From the NCBI GenBank assembly GCA_022575985.1, contig JAKSXM010000137.1:22710001-22774000 (forward strand): DNA of 64,000 nt, in the 5' to 3' direction. This DNA is from Anagrus nilaparvatae (taxonomy: Eukaryota; Arthropoda; Insecta; Hymenoptera; Mymaridae). The notes beneath the pieces are model-generated. The model worked only from the letters and a program-made list of their open reading frames with translations. It made no database searches and was not told where the DNA came from. Below are positions 11,350-24,100 of this stretch, piece by piece; position 1 is the first letter of the stretch; each line of letters opens with the position of its first letter. A program made the position numbers and the translations under genes.

Positions 11350-14300
11350 CTGAAATATAAAAAAAATAAAGAAATTTTGAAAAAATTAATTCCGAATCTA
11401 CGAAATTCATCTTAAAATGTTGATATCAATAAATATAAATTTTTTTTTTCTTAAAAAAATTGCGACGACGTTTTTTTAAACTACGTTTTGTTGTTTATAA
11501 AAAATAATGCTATATTCTTTTGTTATTTTTTTATTTTTAATAAAAAATACAAATAAGCATAAAAATCACGATGAAATGACTTCACAAAAGATTATAAGAT
11601 TTCAATAAAAAGGCATTTGCAAAAAAATAAGTAATTTTTTTTATCAAGGTTAGATTATACTTTTGTATTCTGATTATTGATTAGAAATAAGCATAAGATA
11701 ATGCCAAAAATACCTCAAAAATTATTGATTTTGATTATTGTTATTATTATACCTTTTTATCTATTTTTACCATCTTTTTTTATCATTTCTTAGTTATTCT
11801 TTATTTTTTTTTTAGTTATTCTAAGTTTAATAGTACCTTATTTACTAAATTTTATTTTATTTATTAATTAAACCCGCCTATAGTACAAATTTTTAACGAG
11901 TCTCAGTTGGCAAACAGTCATTTTTTTTGGGGTCGTCAAAAAATTTACGATATGAAAGAATAATTTTTAGATTTTAAATCACTTGATTGCAAAATTAAAC
12001 CTATTTTGGCCAGAAAACAGTTATAAATTAAATAATTTTAATATTTAAAGAAACTTAATTGAAAGAATTTTAAGTAAATAGAAAAAAAGTTACTGAAAAA
12101 TTTTTGACGACTTAAAAAAAATTTACAATAATTCTAAACGAAAAAAGTAAAAAAAAAAAATTAACCTGAGTTTCTCGCACAGCACCGACTAAATATTTAC
12201 ACTTATTATATATATTTATATATATGTATATGTATAATAACTAATTAAAAATATCCTTTCGAAAAAATCAAATCAATCTTTTTTGCAGTCTTTTTTTTAA
12301 TTACACAATAAAGTAGTGCACTAAACCGTAAGAATCTAAGTCCAAGCAAAAAATTGTGAAAAATAATAAACAAAATTTCGTAAAGAAACAGAAAAATTTA
12401 TACATATTTTATATAGAAATATATATTTCCAAATTCATTAGAGCCTACTTTATTTTTTAAAAAAATTATCATAGCGCATAAATATCACTCTTTTTTATCA
12501 ATGCCATTAATTCACTCATTCTTTTCTTTCTCTCTCTAACCTTTTTTTTTTATTACTTTCCTTTGTAATTTTTTTTAAAACTAATTTTATTTTCTAATTA
12601 ACTAAATATATTTTCTCTTAGAGCTTGTACATTTTTTGTTGAAAGACGCATGTCCAAAGGAATATTCAATTTTATACTAATTTATCTCGAGGTGTTATTT
12701 TTTCAGGTAGCTCGGTTCCGGCAAGCCTTTTTTCTAAAATTTTCTTTTCTTATGCGAGTGTTAGTAAAAATTATGCCATTTTGTGATTTCAGAACAAATT
12801 TTTTCAATAGTAAAATTTTGTTTTTATACCTTAATTAAAACTTTTTTGCAATAGAATATTAAAAAATTAAATTTTGATACAAGAAATTACGAAATTTCCA
12901 GCTAAACACTTAAAAATTTTAAAAATAAATTATAATACAATAATTTTCACTAACAACCCACAGTAAAAAAAGAAAAACTTCCTATTAAACACACAAACAT
13001 ACCAACAAATTTATGGTAAACCTTTTTTTTAAATTTTATATTTTCCAAAATAATTCCATTATTTTATCTTATCGCATATTAAAATTTATTTATTTTTTTG
13101 TAAATATATGATATATATCACAGACTTATAATATATATATATATACGCGGCATAATTTTTGACGTTAAATATAAATTTTTTTGCTCACGGTTCGCATTAA
13201 TTATTTTTAATAGAAAATATAAATATAATAAAATATATATTATATTTATTCATTTTTATATAATAAATTTTAGTACGTAACACATAAGTATGCAACATAA
13301 TAATTTTTCATTTTCATATATAATTTGTTATTTATATATATATATATATATAATAGGGGATGCCAACGACATTATATAAAAAAAGGCAGCCGATGCATCA
13401 AAATAATGATCTTATTTATTATTATTATAGTACTTATAAATATTTTATAATATTATCGCACGTCGTATTTCCTCTGGAAAAAATCAAGATTTTGAGATTT
13501 GACGTTCACAACACAATCGCTGCGCAACAAATATTTTGAATAATTGCGTGAGCGAAGCTGCAAAATTAGAATTTTCAAATTAAAAGAAAAGGGCCCCCGT
13601 GAAATTTCGTTCTAGCCACTGTAATTACTAAAAATAAGGTCATTATTGATAAGTATCTTAAATATCAATTAATAAAATATTTTTATTGTATGATAATACA
13701 TAAATTTTCATTAATTTAGCATTACATATAATTAAAAATTTTTTTATTATATTGATTCAATATATATTGTCGATAATAATGAAAATAGGCGACGTTCTTT
13801 TTCGATTTCCTGTATTGCGCACACATTATCGCGCAGTTCCGCGCAATAAGACAAAAATTGTACTTTGCGCAGAGTCGCGTATGCAGCGCCAAACGGATAA
13901 TCGTAGAAAAAAAACTCAATATTTCCAGCAAATTTTCAAAAAATTGACTATATCTTCGAAATAATCACATTAAAAATGCGTTAGGATTCCGAGATAATAG
14001 CATTTTTTAAAAGACTATGAAATATTGTCCTTTTTTCATTAGAATAACAAAAATATATTAGATACTTAACCTCAAATTCTTAGCTTACCTTACTGCAGCT
14101 ATTCGCTTCCACGGGGTTCGAATTTAAAAATTTAATTATTTAAATCAAAATTACCAATATCAAAAAATTTTAAAATATTATTAATAAAATTAAATTAATG
14201 TTAATTTACCACTATATATAAAAATATAGTAAAAAAATATTATTATTATTATTATTAATATTATAGATTAAAAAAGTTAATGCAACGATTTCGATAATTA

Positions 14301-17100
14301 CAATTTTTTAATTTTTACCATAATTGCCTTTTTTTACAATATTGCAATTTTCCTACAATTTCGAAAAAGACATATAAATTTTATTTTTTCCAACAGACGA
14401 AAAAAAAATATTTCGAAAAAGAAAAAAATTGTAACATCGAATTCTTAGCATTTTTAAATATATATTTCAATTATTCACAAAGAAGACATTAAAAAACCTT
14501 TATGTTATAAGTATTTTTACCAATAGTCAACAATTATTATATTTTACTCAAATGTAATAATATTAATTGCACTCTCAATTTATAAATGTAAAAATTACTT
14601 TTAAAATTTTGCCAAAGCGGAACGTCAAAAAATAGGAATTTATATGGAAATTTGAAAAAAATTATAAAAAATATTTTCCGAATAGTATTTTATTTAAAAC
14701 ATGGGGTTTATGGGGTAAAAAAGGGGTTTTTGGGGTAAGTAAAATGGGGTTTGGAAGATATCAACCAATTAGGAATTTAATTTTAAAAGATGAAATATTA
14801 AATGGGAAATTGCGAACGGAGCATCAAAGAACTAAAAAAGCGCATTAGTTTATAAAAATTACGTATTCAAAAAAGATCCGTCATCAATAACAAAGCGCTA
14901 AATAATCGCAAAAGAACTTATCTAAAGTAACATAACCTACGAAAATTGTAAGAATTTCCGTATAAAAATGTCGAACGAGGTATATATAGTTCATGGTTTA
15001 CGGCATAGACTTTTCGTACTTCACGCAAAACTAGCGCCCCCAAACTAATATTTTTAGGAACTACAGTACTTATAAATGTAGCTAAAATTATATTTTTTAC
15101 CAGTAGATGACGCTATTTACGAAGCATTCAAGTCTATAACCTTAAATTAGGATCTCTTAAACGATTTTTTTTATCAAAAATAGTTTTAAAAAAGCGTAAA
15201 ACATTTAAAAAATTATAAAACGTAATTTAAAATTTTACAAAAAATTGTGGTCACGATTATATCTATTTATTTAACTTTGTTTTATCAAGTTTTAATACGC
15301 CAGTGGTATTAATGCCAAAATCTTTTTATAAATAATACAACAAATCACATTATTAATAACGTAATTCTCATTTTTTTATACTTTAAATAAATGAAATTAA
15401 CATTTCAAACTAGTTTTGTAAGAATAAAATATGTAATACTGATATTATGTAATATTTTAATCCTAAAGTGACCCTGAATTTAATATTGATTTTAAAATCA
15501 ATGTATTACATTAAATTTACTTTAAACTGAAATCATTTAAGTACATAAGGCTTCATTTTAATAAGATACAAATTTAAATGAAAACTTTGGCATCAAAACC
15601 ACTTTTGTTTTACTTTTCCCGAGCTGTCAAATAACGTCAATTTTATGCATATTGGTATAGGAATAGATACAATAACCCGTTAAGTAATTTTTAAGTATAA
15701 TATGTACATATAATAATTATACGTGTTACATACGCTTATATTTTATCCTAAAAAATGGATTTTATTATTTTTTTTCAACAAAAAATAAAAAATTAAACAC
15801 GTTAAATTTTTAATCCTTCTCACTTCTTTTTTAATACTATATTCCTTTGAATCTCGCGCCCTAACCTTTACGTATTAAGCACTACAATAATTTTTTTGTT
15901 TATTTATAATAAAACACACGATATTACATAAAAAAAATATTATATTTTTAACTCAAAAAATTGTAAAAACTCAAAAACTATATTTTTTAAGAGACGATTC
16001 GAAATAATTTTTTCCAAAAATTACTGTTTGAAAATGTTCATTTTTATTGCACGATAAATTTAGCAACAAAAAAAGGCAGAATTCGAATTAAAATTTTTGG
16101 TTTTCTTCTAGAATTTTAGCAAATTTAGATTATTTAACCAAAGTTAATTATTTAAAAAACTCATTGATTTTTTACTTACAAACTGAGCTAAAAATATAAT
16201 ATTTTTATTTTTTTTTTACGCCTTACTAAATATATTTTTTTATTTCATTTATACTCGAAAATTTGATATTGAATAAAAGACATTCGATATCCGAATTAGG
16301 TTTTAAGAAATCGAATCCCTTAAGGTTTTATATAAAAACGACTCGTTTTTAAGCCTGATATAATTTCAATTCCAGAAAGTTAGTTTATTTTTTTTTTGAA
16401 AAATCAAAATTTTTTTTAGCGAATTATAAATAAAATTTATTTTAAAATAAAATCTATTGCATGTTAATTATTTTAGAGATATTAATGAACAATAATTTTT
16501 TATGTTATACATTTTTGAATAAAAAATTTAAATTTATTTATTTATTTAACTGATTTTAAAATGAATTTTTACTAAAAAAGCAGTTTTCATTGCATAAATA
16601 AACGTCATTTCTGGAATTGAAGTTTACCTAGATCTAGATTTCATTTATTGTAGAATTATATCATCGATTTTGTCTATATTCGTTGCAAGTAGTTCGCTTA
16701 TCATTATTATTAATATTATTGTTACTTTATTTAATTTAAATCTAAGTTAATATTCTATAAGGAACACAATTTTTATTCATTTAAGAAATTCTAATTTATA
16801 CTATTTTATTTATTCATCATCTTAATCTATAACTTAATTAATTATGATATTTTTCAAAGATTAACAATTTTTAATTGTGCATTTTTAAATTGGCTAGTAT
16901 TTAATCAAGTTTAATTTTGACAATACCAAAAATAAATCAATCAAACTTTCATTTATTTTCCGATTAATAGTTTTATTGGCGAACTACTTCCAACGTATTG
17001 ACAATTTTTCATCCTGGCTATTGTATTTTTTTACTTTTTTTATTTTTTTTATTTTTTTCATTTTCTGGTCATTTTTTCCCGCGCGTTTCTCCTGTACGAT
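11350..17100. other. Long gene-free region with a GCGCA-rich island and a G-rich patch
   Basis: No supported coding region. Two local departures from the AT-rich background stand out. At 13,490-13,910 CpG-containing words are frequent, including several GCGCA words between about 13,815 and 13,895. At 14,700-14,755 there are repeated tggggt blocks (GGGG runs separated by a few bases). At about 14,970-15,150 a third GC-richer patch contains agatgacgct. Overlapping frames on both strands around 13,722-13,964 have no family features. Confidence 0.5.
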
Positions 17101-17199
17101 GAAATACATATTCGTTTCTGATCTATCGATAGATTAGCATACAGCAATATCATTATTTTTGGGGATTGTTTTTGTTTTTTTTTTTAGAGAATTGTAGAT

Positions 17200-18136
17200 G
17201 ATGGAGTTTGGAAGTTTCTTATAAAAAAAAAACCAACCACAGACACAGTAGTAGAAACCTGTTGATAAAGATGAACCATTTTAAAATTGGGCCAAGTTGG
17301 TGGCAGTGCTTAAATGGAAAATAATGTGGAAAATTTTCCAAAAATTATATTCAAGGAACTCATTCGGGTTCTTCTTATCTAACTTAATTATTGATGCTTT
17401 TATTGTTTAGAGCCCTTGATATGAAAAGGGCAACCCGATTGAAGAATGTATGACGTCCCAGTGCACACCAACCAAAGAAACCCACAGAAGATTGATTTTA
17501 TAAGTGAGAAAAGCCAAGAAAAAATTTTAAATGGAATCTACTACCAAAACTTGTCATCATTGTTCGGTAAGCATCATCATCTTTAGATCATCATTGGTTT
17601 ATTGGTGTCTTCATCGTGGTAGTATCGATTTTCCAGAGTATTTCAAGTTGAATTCATTTACCTTTTGAATCCAGATCTCCTTTGGCTGCTGCTAATTGAT
17701 GGATCTTCATTTACCTTCATTAATAACAATAACGTAGCTGTTGTTGTTGATGATACTATCGCGGCAGTTGTTTGTCATCTTCTTCTACTATTTCCATAAA
17801 CTTTGTCAAATGGAACATCGAATAGAAACACATAATACAGAGATAATAGCACAAAAAACCGATTGAACATATTCAAACGCGATTAATACTATGAATTATT
17901 CCGATATTTCATTTCTTTTGTTCTTGTTTTTGGCATTTCTGCCGATGATGTAATTCCTGATCTTTCGTTGCCTATTTCTTATGTGCATCGACGTAAGAAT
18001 CCGGGCAGGAATGGGCAACCTGATCTTCTCGATGAACTACTGCTAACGCGCTCATTGCGATTGGCGTCGAGGTTCTTCTGATTTCTATCGATTTCGAACC
18101 GCTCTGATTTGGACGATTCGAAACCCCTTGATGGTT
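17200..18136 (-). other. Probable 3' untranslated region of the serine-rich gene
   Basis: The sequence downstream (minus-strand sense) of the stop codon at 18,137-18,139 is markedly less AT-rich than the flanks out to about 17,200. It has no open frame of its own with family features. This fits a transcribed 3' untranslated region of the gene whose last coding exon starts at 18,430. The end position is an estimate from where composition falls back to background. Confidence 0.45.
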
Positions 18137-21100
18137 TCACGATAAATTCCTTTGATCGTCGCTCGAATCCTCGGCTCTCCTTAGACTCCTTTTCAGTTTG
18201 TCTACCAGACGGTTGTGAAATTTGTTCAGCGAACCGGAGCTTCCGCTTTTCGGTGGAGAGGATCCGGTGCTTTTGCTGGGACTCTGCAGGGAACTTTGAG
18301 ACGCCCTTGATGACGTGCGAGAAAAATGGCGACCTGTTATCGGTACGGATTTGTGGGCTGGAGACGTTAAGAAATCCGAACCAGGTGATGTTGATAACGA
18401 TGGTCCTTCAGATTTTGAACATTCTGAAACCTGTAATCATAAAAAAATAACAAATGAAGATTAAAAAAATGTATAATATTTGACCTGAATAAAGATGAAT
18501 AACATTTTAAAAATAAATTTTTTAATTAAAATGATAAAAATAAAAGTTATTGTTGCATACACCCACTTCAATTCCCACTGGAAATTTATTTATTATATAC
18601 ATCTACAGTAATTATAAAAATAATCTGGACTTTTTAAATATAAATTTTAATCAATATTTTCATTTCCAATTATAAAAACTACAGAAATATCATAATTGAA
18701 TTTTCTCTTCTACGTACAAATTGTTGCACGTAAAAAATTTTATTAATGGAAATATGATTTATTTTTAAAATAATAACTAAAATACGCAATAACTTCAATT
18801 TATAATTAATGAATTGAAAAGTTCAATAATGAAATACAACAGACAAAAAAATCTTTAATTCATGTACGTCATTGCATTGTTTCTAAATAAATACAGATAT
18901 AAATATATACTTCCTATATTTGGGAACAAGTTTATTTCACATAATTGCAACGATTTTTTAAGATTTATATGGAGAAAAACCATATTAAGGAAGAATTGCT
19001 ATGTAATTAAATTAAACCTTCTGAGATAAAAAAAATTTTTTTTGTAAAAAATAAGTCGTTGTCCTTCAATTGAAAAATTTATTTTTTGTTAATAATGTAT
19101 ACGTTATTATGACCTCGGAATTTTAAGAAATTTGTCATGCGCAAAACTGCATAAAATTCAGTGGATGACACATAAATTTAGGTAACTACGTTGTAAAAAT
19201 GTATTACTATACTATAAAAATATATGAAAGTACTGTTGAGTACCCGAGTACTGTATTTTTATTGATCTTCCGGAATTTCGAGGTTCTTTAAACATTAATT
19301 TATGTTAGTAGTACTACGTACTTTTCTCAAGCAATGCAATTATGAGATACTAAAAAAAATAAATCATTGATGTATACGGAAATTTCCAATTATTTGATTT
19401 ATAAAAAGATAATAAAATTTGTTAAGATAATAATTACCATCAATAATAAAATTTCATTTATTTATTTAGATTTTTTACATGTGTGATTTTTATATGTAAA
19501 CATATTAATAAATTAGTTTTATGTCCCTTGTAATATCGTTCTAATAGGCTTTGATACGTTAAGCTGAGGCCAATTCGGGATGGAACTGTAAATTTTATAT
19601 AAATAAACATATTAAAAAGTGAAAAACAAATTGACCTAGTTAAATGCAAAGGAAATTAAAGAGAATAACAAGCTGATTAGCATGTGGCTGATATGATTAT
19701 TTAATGTTTACAGCTTGGATAGCAATTCGCATTTTATCTTGCATTTTATACTTGATTTTATAACAAAAGTTCATGGTAAAAATTTTTTTTAGGGTTTACC
19801 GTACCACAAAATACAATTCTGTAACTTAAAAGGGTAATCTGGCGTTTGTTTAAAATTCTATTCGGGTTTCGGCACCAATTTTATTATATTCCTAGGACGT
19901 TTGTATAACTTGAGTATTTAATATATTATTTTATATTCTATGAAATATGGATCTAGTTATTTGAATTCTACGCTAGATAAATATAAATAGGATATGTCTA
20001 ATGTGTATTAAATATCACATGATAAACATAATTAATATTATGATGTCTGTCTGAAAAAGAGATTAAATTATGATAATTACTATATTTATATAATCTTGAC
20101 ATATTTTTTATATATATTTAAGATTAAAAAATACGAATAAATTATTTTATTTAACATTTATATATCAGCCTGCATATTTATTTTAAAAAATTATTTATTT
20201 GTATAATATTGTAATTACAGCTTTAGTAGATATTAAAGATAAAAAAATCAAATTTTAAAAATATTTTACACATTTGAAATTTTTGTAACTACTGTCACCA
20301 AAGGTTTGTGCAGCTACCAACAGCTGCTGTCACCAAATTATGGTATATACTTTGTGAATATTTTTGGTATCATCGGTATTATACTAAATTTTAACAATTT
20401 ATTAAATAACCACTGTTACCAATATTATTTCCATGTTAACTACTGACACCACAAGCTTTAGAGTGCTTTATGGGTGGCAGTAGTTAGTTGGTGACAGAAG
20501 TTATTTGGGTGTTTACAAGAATTTAAAATTTCTGGATTTTTTTAAAGAAATAATTTATTCGATTCTCAAAATAAATAAATTTTTAAATATAAAATTTGTT
20601 TAATAAAAAAAAATGACTAATAAATCCAAAAATATACAAGGAAGGCAACGTACCCAGGTAAAAAAATAAATAATAATAATAAAGAAAACATTATTTACAT
20701 ACACAAGTATTATAACATCTATACAACCACGTGTTTATACATAAACATAGTCAAAGTCGTTGGCTTTTTATAACTACAAAGAATATAAAAAACGTGCTTT
20801 TGTATTATAAAAAACGTGAATATAGTAGTTTTTTTGTGTATATGAATAAAATACAGTATAAAACCACACAATTACACGTTCATTCATTATAATAATATTT
20901 TTTTTAATATTTTAATGAACTTTTATTATATTATAATTTTAAAATTACAAGGTCAATAACAATTTAATAAAAAAATGATATTATACTGAGTTTTAAAAAA
21001 TTTTTCAATAATTTATTATGCAATTGAACTTTTATTATTTTATAGTTCAAGGAAATTATTTTATTCAATATAATTATTATCAATAGAATTAGTTTTTGTT

Positions 21101-24100
21101 AATACAGTAATTAAACAAATTTTTGCATTGTAATTTTCTACATTATCGATTAACTATCATGCTAGTATCTATTATAATAATTTTTCTATTACGTTGTATA
21201 ATAATTTTAATTATATTAATTTATAATGCATATTTAATGAAAAAACTTTTTTCAAAGTCAAATAACAGTATATTTATGAAAAAAAAATAGAAAATATTAA
21301 TTTTTTTTTGTTTTTAATAACCTTGATCAAAATGTGAAAATTATTTTCTATTTAGCAGTGTTAAATACTGTTTGGCCTTAAAATTATATTATTTTTAACG
21401 CTTTTTTATCGTATTGTTGTGTATATTTTATTTTTTTTTAAATAATCATAATTTGATAAAAAATTTGATTAAATAATATCACAAAAAATGGCCTTTTTCA
21501 GAAGTTAAGTACAGTCATATAATTGGAAAATCGTATTGAATTACCCAAACAAAAAAATTTATGTAATCCAGCGAAAAAAATTTATTTTTTCTTACGAAAT
21601 TTTATAAAAAAAAGTTTGAAAATTCACATTAATACGTCATTTCTAAAGAATTTATTAAAAGAAATTTTTCTTATTCAGAAATTTTTTAAGGCATGTGATC
21701 ATTAAGTAATTATTTTTACAATCTTGGCTGATTACCCAATGTACATAAAAGTCCATTTTTTCGAGTTACACAGTAATATTTTTTATTCGTCATTTCCTTT
21801 AAATGATTAATTAAAGATTTATTAATAATAAAAAAAAGCGACTCTTAAAAAATCGATTAAATAAAACTAGTTTTTTTTTTTAAATTAATGAAAAATAATT
21901 AAAAATAATTTTTATACGTCAGTCAATGTACGATTAAAACCGAGGATTTAATAATTTTTTTATACGTTTCTTTGACATTGGCTTTCTTGATTATTAATTC
22001 TTATCAAATTTTATATTTTTGTTTTTTTTTATTGTTTCTTATCTAACTTGTTTTTATTTAAAATGTATATTTATAATTAAAATTTCTATTTTTAGCTCCA
22101 AAAAAATATTTAATTTATTCTATTCAAAATTTATTTTTAGCTTTTTAATTCAATATATGTAATATTACGAAATATAAATTCTTTTTTATGGAATAATTAT
22201 CAAATATTTCCTTTAAAAAAAATATGACGTAATTTATTATTTAAGTGTAATTTATAGTATTTATTTGTTTAAACGAAGTAAATAAATAAAATATTTTTAA
22301 TAAACAAATTATTTTTCCAGAAACAGTTTTTATTATTTTTTTAAATTTGCATTTTATGACGATTATTTATACACCTGTAGCCTTAACCTCGTTCGTTTTT
22401 TTTTTTTTTATAACATCCCTATTTGTGACAATGAATTTAATATTGAAAATCTAAATTTAGAATAAAAATTCACTCAATTCTATAAATTACTAGCTGCCGT
22501 TAAAAACTAATAGAGCGATTCAGATCATCCAATATGCATACAAATATACCTTTTGGATAACTGGATTTACTCTAAAATTTATACTGGTCATTTAGACGAG
22601 AATAAAAGCTTAAGTTTCAAATATTAAAGCAATCTGATAGATATAGATCTATAATAAATAAGTAAATTATTAATCTGACAGCCAAAAAATATTGCTTCAC
22701 CTATAGATGGCGCTTTGATTTCTCGCAAGCGTTCAATAGAGCGCTCGTTCTAGTAGGTACGGTTATACAATTGGGCCCTAAGTAATAACGTTTTTGACAT
22801 TAAACATCAACAGTGATGTCAACAGATGATTATTTATACAGCAAGCATTGTGTGTCATTCTCTAATTTCTAAATTATTTAAAAAATAAATTTTTAGCTGC
22901 GCCATACCAAGTGTCCAAACAAAATTTATATTTCGTTATACGTAGTATTATGAATCTTTAAAATATTTCCAGAATATTACCATAATGCGCGCTAAAATTT
23001 TATTTTTGCACATGCTTTTGCAACTTTTTTTAAAATAATGAATGCTAAAATCTATTATTCATCATTTAATACGTTGTAAATTATTAATAAATTGTTTTAT
23101 TTTTAGATATTCATTAAAAATTAAAATAAATATGAATTTAATTCAAATTTCTCACTTGACTTATAATTGTTAAAATAATTAAAAATTTGGAATATAGTTG
23201 GAAAATAGTAATTATAAATTTATAAAACTCATTTTTAGATAAAATAAAAATTAAAGTAAAAGTCAAACATTGTTAACAATTACTTATTTGAAATTTAATG
23301 ACTTTCATTAAAAAGTTAATGAATTTCATCATTTTATATTGCCGAGTATATTGCTATGTACTTTTACTTGGTGAAATTAAAATTCTTTTATGGTTAATTA
23401 TTATTTCTGCAAAAACATTTAAAACAAAAAATAACAAAAGATAAACAAATTGTTTTTATTAGATTTTATTCGCATATATGTTGCTAATAATCGCGTGATA
23501 TATAATTAAATTTATTGTTTACAAAAAATGCTGATTCTTAATGTATTTTTAGATTTGACAACGTATTGAATAATAATTTTGCATTCATATCATCATTTAA
23601 CCTGAATAACTTGATTTATTGCTTGTTATTCAAATTAAATATTTGCATCTGGAATAAAAACTTCTGCGGACGTGAAAATAATAAAACGAGTAAAAAACTG
23701 GTAGGGAAGAGTTTGGCAATATAAGATTGGTGAACAAAGCTACACAAACTTAAAATATCAAAGAGTCGGTAACTAAGCAGCTGGAAACTAGACAAGCTTG
23801 TTTATTCTGCATTGCAATAATTTGCTTAATTTCAAACTATTGGGTATATTAAGTTGCAATATATTATTCATGACAACTGCATAAAATTTCATTGTTAAAC
23901 AATATCATTTTTTCTATACAGAAATAATATTTTTTGCAGTGGGATCTGATTCAGCATTCATATCACAGTGATAAGCAGCTGTACCATCCATAACAGGTGG
24001 TACTGTGCATGCACAAACAAATGTTTTTAGAAATGGTAGTACTTTTTGCAATAGTTTGGTTATAAAAGTCAATATTTTATTAAAAGTTAGTAACTTTTTT

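Noticed and set aside
12650..12838. 62-residue plus-strand frame with ATG
   Set aside because: Phenylalanine- and leucine-rich peptide typical of T-rich noncoding sequence; no context.
13722..13964. Overlapping 69- and 70-residue frames on opposite strands
   Set aside because: They exist because stop codons are rarer in the GC-richer island; neither shows family features.
18109..18450. 113-residue plus-strand frame
   Set aside because: It is the antisense shadow of the last coding exon of the minus-strand serine-rich gene, which has fitting splice sites.
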